DNA of 64,000 bases, taken from the NCBI GenBank assembly GCA_030847615.1, contig JAUMIR010000004.1, positions 75,485,001-75,549,000 of the forward strand, written 5' to 3'. How positions within the stretch are numbered: position 1 is the stretch's first letter; each line of letters opens with the position of its first letter. Of the stretch, positions 53,904 through 64,000 are shown in pieces. The position numbers were made by a program, and so were the translations under genes. Under the pieces are notes generated by a model, which did not search any database, was not told the origin of the DNA, and saw only the letters and a list, made by a program, of their open reading frames with translations. This DNA is from Gambelia wislizenii. Lineage: Eukaryota; Chordata; Lepidosauria; Squamata; Crotaphytidae.

Positions 53904-55421
53904 ATTATCATGGACTTCCGTGCTTCATCACTTAATGTGGGAAGTCTATTAAATAGGGGGGAACCCTAACAACTAAACTATTGGCAAAGGTTAAGCATGA
54001 GACTCAAGAAATAAGGGGTATTAAGGCTATAAGTACTCAGCATAAAATTCTGTTATATTACAGATGGTGTAATGATCCCTGTTGAACATCCTGAAACAGC
54101 ATTGTCATTACAGTTTCAATTCACTGAAGAATATAGTTGGATACCTTGGTATACAGTATATAGGCAAAAGGAAGCGCATTATAATAAATATTTATCTGCT
54201 TAATCCAGGATTACATCAAACTTCAGAATACATGAATTCAAAAAACCAAACAAACCCACACAAATACGTGGGAGACTAAGCTAACAGACAACTATTTTTT
54301 TAATGTATTGTCCCCTTTTAGTGATATTATGAGAACTAGATTATAACTCTGGGATAACAAAGGCCACCGTGCAGATATTATATACCAGGGGAGGAAGATA
54401 GTAGTCCCACATTTTTGAATCCGTATTTTCAGGTTTCCCAATTTTCCTGGATGGCAATATGCAGTGCAAGAAATAAGAGTGATTTTTTTTTTTAACCAGG
54501 AATGTTTATATATCTATGTCCCACCAAAAATGGGTCTTAAGAAAGCACAGTAACCCAATTCCAAGTCAGATTTCTAAAATGTGAGAGATTTAAGAAGCTT
54601 AGCTCTTCACCCTGTTTTTCACTCAAAAAGTTACAATTGTCATTTTCAGAAGGTGGATTTAATTTTTCAGATTTCAGTTTGCATCCTAAGGCTTATCTCC
54701 TGACTCATACCAGTAACTAGAAAGTACAACCTAGTTCAGGTACAACCCTCCATGGAAATCTTTGGAATCAGTTTACTGAGAGCTACTTTTTGGATGGACT
54801 GCATTAGGTTCTGTTCATCTAAAGAAGAAAGAAGATGGTAATTGGCGTAACAATCTCTTATCCATTACAATTTGATCTATGTAGTCATGCTAATAACTCT
54901 AAGGGATAATCCGAATCTGAAGATTGTTTTTATATGGAAGAAACAGGTTGACTGCGGGATTTATACTTCAGATCAATTGATGGGCCCAGGCCAAGAATGT
55001 CTGCAGTCTCCATATTTCAGTCTACTTATCAATTACCTTAAGTATGATAAGGCAGTATTTATACTTACAGCACATGTTGGTGTCTATATATGAACTATCA
55101 GCTCTAAGTGTCTTAGAAGCAGGAATTACATATAAAAAGAAATGAAAATCAACTAATTTATACGTGTTTGTAGGAAAGCGCTAAATTTGATGTTAATGAA
55201 GTATTTGTCCAGTGCAAATTAACACAAAACTGTTCCCTATCTTCACAATCTACAATCTCTTTAGACCCAAAACTGTGTTTGGCCCTGCAAAAATTGCTGT
55301 TTTGGGTGTATTGGATACCATTAGATCTTTTTAAAGAAATAAGTGGTCTACTTCAACTAAATGTTGGCAATATAATAGAGATAATGCTTCCTAGCAGCAT
55401 ATCACATAGATGATGTGAGTA
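53904..55421. other. Upstream flank of PRICKLE4, unassigned
   Basis: No coding exon. The 5' untranslated exon and promoter of PRICKLE4 would lie in this direction, but no signal identifies them. Confidence 0.4.
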
Positions 55422-55677
55422 CAGTTGGACCCCCTTATTTGTGGAGGTGTGGTTCTCGGACTTGCCACAGATACTGGAAACCGGAGATAACAGCAATAAA
55501 ATAAAGGACTTTGGTAAAAAAATACTATAGAGTTGTATTGGAAGACCTAGAAGATGCCTAAAGAAGACACCTAGAGAGGCATTGTCCAGTATGGATCTAT
55601 AGTATGTGTCCCTCTTTTGTGTCCCACCAATAACTGAAACCATGAATATTGATTCTGTGGGTACGGGGATCCGACTG
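55422..55677. mobile_element. Pogo-like MITE, second subfamily
   Basis: The ends are CAGTTGGACCCCC and ggggatccgactg, with TA flanks. It contains gttgtattggaagacctaga. Confidence 0.78.
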
Positions 55678-58600
55678 TATGTTCAGTTTTCTTCTTTATG
55701 ATTGAAAGTACCATGCTGTGTTAATTTTGTATTAGAAACATCTTTGGCATTTGTAGGTGCACATGTTCTGTTAAATAATATCCCTGTGGCATGGTGTCTA
55801 ACTAATGATTAATATGGCTGGATCCTGTGTGGTGTTATTGTTACTAAAAGTTTTATATTCTAAGGTTGGAAAGATAAAACATTCACCATCTATCATTCAA
55901 ATTACCAGAAGATCTTAGTAGCTTTAGCTTAATGTGAATGTGTTATTTTATAGATGCCAACTTCAAGAAAACTTTCGGAAATATGGCCAACATATTTATA
56001 TCTATGTATATGTATAAACATATGTATATTTAGCCCATGTTCATATCCTATATACTGCCCTTTCCCTTTTGTTCTTTTCTCATTTGTAATCATACTTTTA
56101 AAAAATGGATTAAAAATGCTTTCTTCGTCACCTGCTTACTCTGTTAGTGTTCTTGTCAAAGTGCAAACATGGCCATTTCTGTAGGTATAGCATATACTAG
56201 CAGCTGTTTCAAATGCCAAAACTAACAACGTCTGTTCTAATGCACACAGTTCTATGCACACAGTTAAGGGATGTAGGTTTTCTGTTGTTTCTAAATTCTC
56301 TTCTTATGAGTATATTCTGTGTAACAGACCATGGTTGCATTTGCATCACTAATGCAAAATCTGGGATTTTCTCCCAAGCTGCTGGATAAATAAGGTGAAT
56401 AGATAGATGGGTTTTATAGAAACACACAGGAGTAGTAAATCCACAGGAAATCTATCATTTAAATCTAGATCTCCCAGATCCAAGTTCAGTCCTTACTAAA
56501 ATGTGATGGCTAGCCATATATGAAAATCCACATGAAACCTAAACATGCATGGCAGTCATCTCCTTTTACCCATATACAGTTATGAATATATTTATATGAA
56601 TATATTTTTATCCTGCTCTTCAAGACTGGTTTCAAGTTTGGAGATACTTGGCAATACAACCACCAGTGTCATGTAAGTAAGCCCTGGTGGGTTTGCCTGG
56701 TGACAGTTTCAAGTAGCAGCAATGCTCCAATCAGCCCCTGTTGACTGGCTCTGGGAGCTGCCATTTTAATTTCCCACAGTGTAGTGGATACATGGTGGAT
56801 ATTTAAATGTGGCTCCCATACCTAGCCTCACAGCACTGATTGAGTGAAATAGATTTCTGTTCTTCCTGGAACTGTGGTGCAATTGTACATTTGGGGGCTT
56901 CACAGAAGGTCTCTTTCCCTGTCCTAGCACCTGAGACTGATATGTGGTACATTATAAAAGCATGGATTGCTGTATGACTGAATTATGGCCACTCCTTATT
57001 CTGCCTTTAATCCATGCCGACATACAGTATTTTTCTCCTGGGGGATAAAAAGTAGTACAGTATTAAGAGGATAAATGAGCATATTGTTATGGGATTGGAG
57101 GTTGAGATGGATGATCTCCTAGGATCCTTTCCAACTTGGTAGTTCTTTATCCTGAAAGAAAGGGGTGGTCCTGAAACCTGCCTGGCAGGTTTTGCTTAAG
57201 CACTTCATCTGGCTGGGCACATTCTTTAGATAGGTAAACTAAGGTGATAAGTTGCCATAGAGACAAATTTGGGAGCAGACAAACTTTTTACCTCTGAAGG
57301 TCATATTCTGTAACTGGAGATACATCAGGAGCTGCATTCTGAGTGAGACCAAAGTAGTTGTGAGCAGAGCAATAGTGGGCAGTGCCAGACCATGCCCCAA
57401 CTCAAACATCCATCAACACCCTCATGGGATCAGGGCTACCCTTTGATCTGTTGATACTCATCCATTACTTAACTGAGGCTGAGGGAGCCATGTTGGTATG
57501 CCTAACCAAGGCCTGAGTCAAAGAACAGGGAAAAGTCACCCTCTCCCAGCTGTACTCTCCCAAGTACTTACTGCAATACTGACATAGACCTGAGGAATGG
57601 AAAAGAGATGTGCAAAAATCTACAGTAGGGATAGGCAAAATGTGGCTCAGTTTCTTTGCAGCTCCCTTGCTGAATGTTGCCATATTGCTGAATTTTGGTA
57701 GTCTAATGGCAGCAAAACTTAACAACTACATTTTCTTTTAACAATGTATGTAGGGAATGTGCACCTTATTTTAAAGTAGAATTATACACATAGAAGCTTG
57801 AAGTGAATTCTGATTTAAAGCAAGTCATGTGCTCTCCATTTGCCTTTTCAAAAGATATTTGGGAGAGGAGAGTTGAGTGGCATGGCACCCCAAATTTACT
57901 GGGATGGTGTAGCATCCTCAAAATCTTTGAAAGCTGAAGGATTCTAAGAGTTTTTCCTGCTGGTATGGCTGGTGGTCCTGTTGATGCCCTGGTCACTCAG
58001 TGTACAATCACTCTTGTGACTAGCTCTTGTGACTGGCTTCTGCAATTGAACAACAGGGCACAGAGGAATCACAATGTCAGCACAGCCTCATGCACACAGA
58101 CATTATGATCACTCTTAACCTTCAGTGCAAATGGGCAAGAGTCACACAGGACAAACATTAGCCCAACATGAACTTTCTTGCAGACCAACCAGAAGGTCAC
58201 CTTCCCAAAACAGAGTTCCTTCTCCACTGGCCTTTCACCACCTGGTTAAGATCAACCCCCCCCCTTTTTTTTTGGCAGATGTTGATTACAAATTTTTTAC
58301 CAATCCCTTGATTTTCTGGTCTACTTTATTTGCAGTGATGTGTGACTTAACTGCATTTTTTGTGATGGTTATTTGTTGTATAAAGGTCTTCTGTTACATA
58401 TGTCATAAGTCACCTTGAACTATTATTTTTAGAAGAAAAAGGTGGAGTATGAAAGCATTAAATAAATTAAACTGAAATAATGCAATCTATTTTTCTTGAA
58501 TTGTGAGTTGCCTTGAGTTAACTGAGTACAAAAAGCTGGAATATAAACAATAGCAATAAATAAATTATGACTAAATGAATAAGGTGCCAACAGCAGAGAC

Positions 58601-58885
58601 TAAATGTATATCTAACCTCAAAAAGTGGCCTGTGTAGATAAAACATGAAGCTATCACTTTGCCTGCTTTATGTCTCTATTCACTATAATGCAGCAGTCAT
58701 GTATTCACTAATGCAAATGAGATCCATGGAATAGCCTGGACCAGCCCTACCATTAGGCAAACTAAGGTAATCTTATCTGATGCTGAATTATATGGAAGAG
58801 TCAGAAGTTGCCTTCCTTGGCTGCCTTCCTCCAAGCTGTGTTCCAGGCAGTCTTTCAACCTCTGGTGGAGAATGTTGACTTAAGT
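55678..58885. other. Unassigned sequence
   Basis: Short open frames only, with no splice-supported or conserved coding segment. Confidence 0.4.
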
Positions 58886-59490
58886 AGGGTCTTGTCTATA
58901 TGATCAAAATAATCTGAACAGGATGCAAATGTACGGCGATCTGTTCTTATGGACATGCATATAAAAACGTGTCATTCAGAAGAGGGGGCAGAGAAATCCA
59001 CTGCAAAGTCTGTGTGCGTTGTGTCCAGGTCTTTGTACAGATTTTTAAAAAATCTCTGTATGACATGCAAATGTGCAATTGTTTGAACACTTACATTTGC
59101 ACACATATGAACAGGCAGCGTAATCTGATTGGCTGGATGAGGATGGGGGTGGGGCTAGCAAACAGGGAAAGCACCTGCTGCCACCATGTTAAATTTTTGG
59201 CTAAGCGAGGGTCTAGTAAGTCAATTGAATGGCAATCTTATACTTGTTTTCTTTCTTTCTTTTTTTGTAAATACGAGCTATCGCTTGTGCGTACCACGGG
59301 AAACTTTTTTTAATTGCTGGCGGCAGATTTAAAATCGCAAGTAAATCACTTGTGGCCACCATCTTGGCTAGGGGTCATACAGAGTTTAGCAAGGCTCTTT
59401 TGACCATGAAGACAGGTTGCATTGTTCCAAACGCCTGCTTTTTCTGATGTGTTCGTATCCCCCCTCCCCCGCCTATATAGACAAGACCTA
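58886..59490. mobile_element. Inverted-repeat DNA element (copy 2)
   Basis: The ends are agggtcttgtctatatgatc and gcctatatagacaagaccta. The inner part (ggggctagcaaacagggaaa, tgccaccatgttaaatttt, gtggccaccatcttggct) matches the copy at 53264. Confidence 0.72.
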
Positions 59491-62205
59491 AGATTCAGTC
59501 CACTTATATTCTTTAAGTAAAAGGGTAGTCAGTACCTTTTTGTCTTTCACTTTAGACAGGAAAATGTCTTAGGCTATCTGGAGAACAACTTAGGTTTACT
59601 GGAACTATTTCTGTGCAAATTACATACAATTTATTCCCTCATGTCTATACTATGGAGGAAAACAAAATATTTAAATCAATCAATTATTTTATTTATACCC
59701 CACCTTTCCCAAAAAACCTGGACTCAAACAAACAACAACCCTACATGTAATTAAAAACCATACAGTAGCTTTGCTTACCTAAACAGAGATACCCCTCAGA
59801 CCTCCATAAGCCACCAATGAAAAATTCAGCACTCTGCATCCTAGTATGGAGTGTGTCCTTGCTAGAATTTTAGTTAATTGCATGATTGTTGGAGTGGTAG
59901 GAAGGCTGCCCCCAAAGGTATCCAGGCAGCAGTGGCAAGTGGAAAGAAATATTTCCTATCCACTCCAAAGATACCTCCCCTTTTTCAGGAGGTTATAGTT
60001 GTAGAGAAAAATACTGTTGTATTTATCTCTTCCCAGGAACAAAAGACTTGCGCTGCTTTCAGGCGACAAGTCAACTCCTAAAATTGCCAGTCAAAAACCA
60101 ATGTCCAGCTTTTGTCTGTTCCTCCTTAGCAGGATTTTATACTTCAAAACAAAACAAAAACAGAAGAAGGAGAAGGAAGACAGGGGAAGGTTAAGAACTG
60201 AAGACAGCATCATCTGAGCTCCTCAGTTGTGACAATTGAAGTAGGTGTGTCCAGACCTTACCTCTCCCCTATTTTTAGGATATTTCCATCCCCTTTCCTT
60301 GGCTTGGGAGTAGGCTTCTCCCCACTATGGACAGGATAGAGAATTAGATTAGCCTTGGGGCAAGAAGCATTACAGAGATTCTCCTCTTCTGTTCTAGATA
60401 AGCCCTCACACATCTCCCCTGGGAAAAACTCCAGCAACCCCCCTCTCCACCACTACCAGTAAGAACCAAATCACATTTCCTTCGTTTGGATTTCATTCCT
60501 TTGCTAAATCTTTAAGAAAGGATTTCAAGCATTATCTGCCATTTTAGGCAAGCCCTTGGAAATCTCATAATGGTTTTATTCTTGCTGCTTTGCTGAATGT
60601 AAATTACTCTGTATAATATTCTCAGTTTTCTGCCAGTGTTTCTTATTCAAAATCTCAACTGCTTTTAAACAGACTCTACAGCAATTTGAGAGGCAGGGTC
60701 AACATTTCAGTCAACACATGCTAATTGCTCATGTTGTGACTGGTTATGTTAATAGTCCTGGCATATGTTAAGATAACCAGAACATACATTAACACTGTAT
60801 GGAAAATGTTATACCACTGCTGATTGCCTGCTGGCATCTGGGTGTGTAGCAAATCTATTGGCACTGTCACTTTGCTCACCCAAAGTAGGTTGATGTAATC
60901 AAACTTTTTTAAAATAAGCATCCCCATAAAGCTTGCATGAGTCAATTACTGTTCTCCAATGTCGTCATCTCCCCTAATGCAGACAGCTATTGCAGAGAGA
61001 CAAGCATATTGCTCCTGCTGCTCAAAGGCCTATTTTCCAAGATCTGTCAACCTTTGGGTTCCTACATTAGGACAGGCTTTACTCTATTCTTCTTTAACTC
61101 TGTGGGAAATAATATTTTTCCCTTCACGCCCACACAAGCCTGCATTGTTAATCATTCCCTGAAGCTCAGATACTAGGGAATTTTCCTGGTTAATGGTTAT
61201 GCCATGGAAAGGAGGAAAAAACTTCTCCCAGCTCTCTTTTCTAGCACTTGCCTGCTTCCTTCCTCCCACATGTCTGTTTCCAAAACAAAACAGAGATGGC
61301 AGTTTGATAGTTCTCCTCAACTCCTGGGATAACTTGGATGCCTTCCCAGAGACTGACGTTCTCCCAACTAGATTTCCTGTTCCAGCACCAAATGGTGCAG
61401 AGAAAAAGAGAGATGGGTCTCAGGGAGGATTCAATGTGATAACACTGGCAGAGTCATGAATGATCAGCAGTTATGTTGTTATATAAGCAGTGGAAGGAGG
61501 CAATGACCATATACAACAAGGACCCTATTTCAGCATGCATGAGTTGTGAAAGCTTGTTCTGTCTTAACTGGCACAACTCCCCCCCTCCCAAAATCTAATC
61601 AGAGAAGCTGATTCAGGGTATCATCTGGGGCATTCCACTGAAACATTTTCAGAGGGTCCTAGGAACACTACAGCATGGCTGAGAGAGAGGAGAGGGCATT
61701 GATTATTCTCATTTAAGTGTGTTTTGTACTCATGAAAAAGAAAATAGTCTTTGGCCTACAATCCCTTTTGTGAACTACAAATAGACTACAAATAGTTCTG
61801 CACAAATTCAACTTTACAGTCTTTTCAGGACTTCTGGGTATCACTACACCACCCCCACCTCCTCTTTTATAGAACTACTTTGGCACACAGTGGCATCATA
61901 CTATCCAACTGCAACTAGGCATGTGAAAGAGTAATTTGCAGCTGAGAGAATGAATACAGGCCCAAGTGGGAAACTTTTAACTTCAGCAGTTAACAGAAAT
62001 CCTTTGGCATAATAATCAGGCAGCTCTTTTTGCTTGCTTTCAGCTGCATGCCTGTTTTGGCGCAGAACTGTCTCCTCTATTGTAATTAGTGCACAGATTG
62101 CTCAGGCTACTTTGCTGTGCACCTGGGTCAATAATTAACTCAGCAAATTAACTGATGAAGGGGGGGGATCTGTTTTTGTTGATTCCCAGGAGTTGCTGGA
62201 ATTTA
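59491..62205. other. Unassigned sequence
   Basis: No recognised gene or repeat. Short open frames such as 61193-61459 show no family features. Confidence 0.4.
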
Positions 62206-62743
62206 CAGTAGCAGCCCCACATCCGCTGATTCGCCATCCGCTGATTCAATTATCCGCGGATGGTGACAATGGGAGGGGGTGGACAGGGGAGGGGATGGCT
62301 CAAGTGACAGTGGTGGGACACGTGGCAGCAGTGGCAGAGGAGGCCTGGGAGGCCATGGAAGTGGCAGGGGTGATGGCGGTGGCGGGTGTGTGGCGGTGGC
62401 AGAGGAGGCCTGGGAGGCTGCAACGGTGTGATGGCGGTGGTGGGCGCATGGTGGTGGCATCAGCATTGGTAGAGGCTTGGGAGGCCGTGATGGCAGCAGG
62501 GATGATGGTGGTGGTGGCGGAGTCTTGGGAGGCCACGACGGTGGCAGAGATTATGGTGGTCGTGGGGTGTGTGGCGGTGGCAGCTGCGGAGGCCTGGGAG
62601 GCCATGGCCTAGGCGGGTCAGGTTGCGGCAGAGGCTTGGGCCATGAGCCTCCCTCTCCCTCCGGGGTGTTCGCTATTATTCACGCAATTCAACATCTGCA
62701 GGGGGGGAGGAACCAATCCCCCACGGATGCGGGAGTGCTACTG
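62206..62743. mobile_element. Third inverted-repeat family with GC-rich core
   Basis: The ends are CAGTAGCAGCCCCACATCCG and cggatgcgggagtgctactg, with TA flanks. The core is an imperfect array of tggcggtggcagaggaggcc-type units, about 30-50 bp each. Confidence 0.78.
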
Positions 62744-62892
62744 TATCTTCCATAATGCAGTAGCAGTATAGACGGTTTTGCTGATGAAGGAGGAACAAAA
62801 GGAGTGATAGATCTCTTTTCTCTCAAAACATTTCCAAGAACTGTCTATATTAAGGATTATCTAGTTGTATATGTCCAGAGGGAGAGAGTTTG

Positions 62893-63126
62893 AGAGAGTG
62901 GTGTAGTGGTTTGAGCACTGGACCATGACTTTGGAGACCAGAGTTCAAATTCCTGCTCTGCCATGGAAACCCACTGGGTGAACTTTGGCAAGTCACACTC
63001 TTACAGCCTCAGAGGAAGGCAAAGGCAAATCTCCTAGGAACAAATTTTCCCAAGAAAACCCTGTGATAGGCTCGCCTTAGGGTCACCATAAATTGAAAAT
63101 GACTTTAAGGCACACACCAACAACAC
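62893..63126 (+). mobile_element. tRNA-derived SINE, near full length
   Basis: It has a tRNA-like head (gtgtagtggtttgagcactg, A-box-like; gagttcaaattcctgctct, B-box-like), a middle (acccactgggtgaactttgg) and a tail (gggtcaccataaattgaaaa ... ccaacaacac). Confidence 0.82.
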
Positions 63127-63440
63127 ATCCAGAGGGTGGAGTGGGAAGAAGCTACTTCTCCAAGGCCCATGCATTCTAACTGATCAAATTAAGTCCAGTC
63201 TGACTGAGAATATATAACCAGATTGCCCTGTAAAGCAGACTGTGTGGATTATGCAGGTGAGAGAAATATCCACCACCAAATTCATGCTTAACAGGGACTC
63301 CTGAATTTGGTTCAATGAACTGTCAAAGCTGTCCAAGTTGGTGGCCATAACTACACCCCATAGTATCAAATTCCACAGTTTAACTATGCATTGTGTGCTG
63401 TAGCACTTCTTTTTCCCTGTCCCAAAGCTTACCACACACC

Positions 63441-63668
63441 AAAGTAAAGCGACAGGGTAGCTGGAAGGTTCTGTCTTCCATGCTGCCTTACTGCATGACG
63501 TTGTTCTTCCATTCCAGTACCATGGGAGACTGAGGTAAAGTTGCATCTTTTTGCTAACCAGAAAAACCCTTTTGCAAAAAGATGTGGACCAGAACAACAG
63601 AACACCGGAAGAACAACATCATGTGGTAAAGCAGCGGAACCTTCTGGCTGCCCTGCTGCTTTACTTTG
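63441..63668. mobile_element. Hairpin element, same type as at 48575
   Basis: The outer arms are agtaaagcgacagggtagct and ccctgctgctttact. The inner arms are catctttttgctaaccag and cttttgcaaaaagatgtgg. It interrupts the dispersed repeat that starts at 63285. Confidence 0.7.
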
Positions 63669-63907
63669 GCATTCAGTAAGCCTTGTAGAACTTTATCACA
63701 CTACATTGTTATAGTGCTATTATTCCACTTTAACTGCTATGGCTGCCTCCTGTGGAATTCTGGGGTTTGTAGTTTAGTGAGGCCTAAGAGCTGTCTGGTT
63801 GAGAAATCTAAATGCACCTCCCTAAACTGCAAATCCCAGGATTCCACAGGAGGCAGCCATGGCAGTTAAAGTGGAATAATAGTGCTATAACAGTATAGTG
63901 TGATAAT
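63668..63907. mobile_element. Long palindromic MITE (about 85-bp arms)
   Basis: The arms are ttatcacactacattgttat and tataacagtatagtgtgata. Inner arms are ttccactttaactgctatgg and ccatggcagttaaagtggaa, then tcctgtggaattctgggg and ccaggattccacagga. The loop is short. Confidence 0.8.
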
Positions 63908-64000
63908 CTTCTTGGTCTCAGTGGCTGAGCCTGGGATTCTAGTATTATGAGAGAAGAAGAAATGTTTCTCTTTATTCACTTTCTTTGTTGCATGCATCAT

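Larger units (their letters stand above)
63285..64000 (+). repeat. Dispersed repeat, split by hairpin elements and cut by the window end
   Basis: Contains tccaagttggtggccataac and cacagtttaactatgcattg, similar to about 36360-36410. After the insertions at 63441-63907 it resumes with tctagtattatgagagaaga and continues to the end of the window. Confidence 0.5.

Noticed and set aside
62193..62612. 139-codon Val/Ala/Gly-rich open frame
   Set aside because: It is explained by the tandem array in the element at 62206-62743.
1..64000. CRISPR array, phage or bacterial defence system
   Set aside because: The tandem repeats seen are minisatellites without spacer structure, and all supported genes have spliceosomal introns.

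Overview
This window is vertebrate nuclear DNA, most likely from a squamate reptile and probably an iguanian-type lizard. The evidence is the intron-rich gene structure, CR1 and L2-type LINE fragments, tRNA-derived and 5S rRNA-derived SINEs, Tc1/pogo-type DNA transposons and many short inverted-repeat elements. There is no bacterial gene organisation: no operons, Shine-Dalgarno sites, CRISPR arrays or replication origin. I assembled the host genes by hand from splice sites and reading-frame phase. Most long open frames, especially those in GC-rich tracts, are not genes.

Two host genes are supported, and they converge tail to tail. The first lies on the + strand from 12974 (5' end not found) to 41068. 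It has fifteen exons whose phases all agree, giving 702 residues to a stop codon. Its last two exons encode a helical C-terminus that resembles periphilin-1 (PPHLN1), a subunit of the HUSH silencing complex. Upstream of that lie an Arg/Tyr/Gly-rich N-terminus, a run of symmetric phase-0 exons, and an RS-rich exon built from 30-bp coding repeats. It is too diverged to be the PPHLN1 orthologue, so I call it a periphilin paralogue. The second gene lies on the - strand from 53149 down to 44018. It is a complete seven-exon PRICKLE4 (572 residues) with a degenerate PET region, three LIM domains, an acidic serine tail and a C-terminal CaaX box. The same convergent arrangement, PPHLN1 next to PRICKLE1, exists on human chromosome 12 (from memory). 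The locus is therefore probably one side of an ancient whole-genome-duplication pair.

Most of the remaining DNA is transposon-derived. 1-12.9 kb holds Ty1/copia-type LTR sequences (one followed by a gag remnant and an unusual primer-binding site), a CR1 fragment, a 5S-type SINE, a reverse-strand LTR, a solo LTR nested in an inverted-repeat element, and GC-rich inverted-repeat elements. 13-19 kb (introns) holds a 1-kb GC-rich pogo-like element, then a Tc1-like transposon broken by a solo LTR that is itself broken by a small element. 19-41 kb (introns) holds LINE and SINE fragments, an L2-type LINE with a 3' hairpin, and two very GC-rich inverted-repeat elements. 41-53 kb carries PRICKLE4 with small hairpin elements in its introns. 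53-64 kb is the upstream side of PRICKLE4 and contains only repeats and unassigned sequence.

The most distinctive pattern is a family of inverted-repeat elements, sharing ends of the form CAGTTGTCCC and flanked by TA. It ranges from simple 230-bp copies to 1.2-kb copies swollen by internal GC-rich minisatellites. At least two other inverted-repeat families in the window show the same kind of internal expansion.
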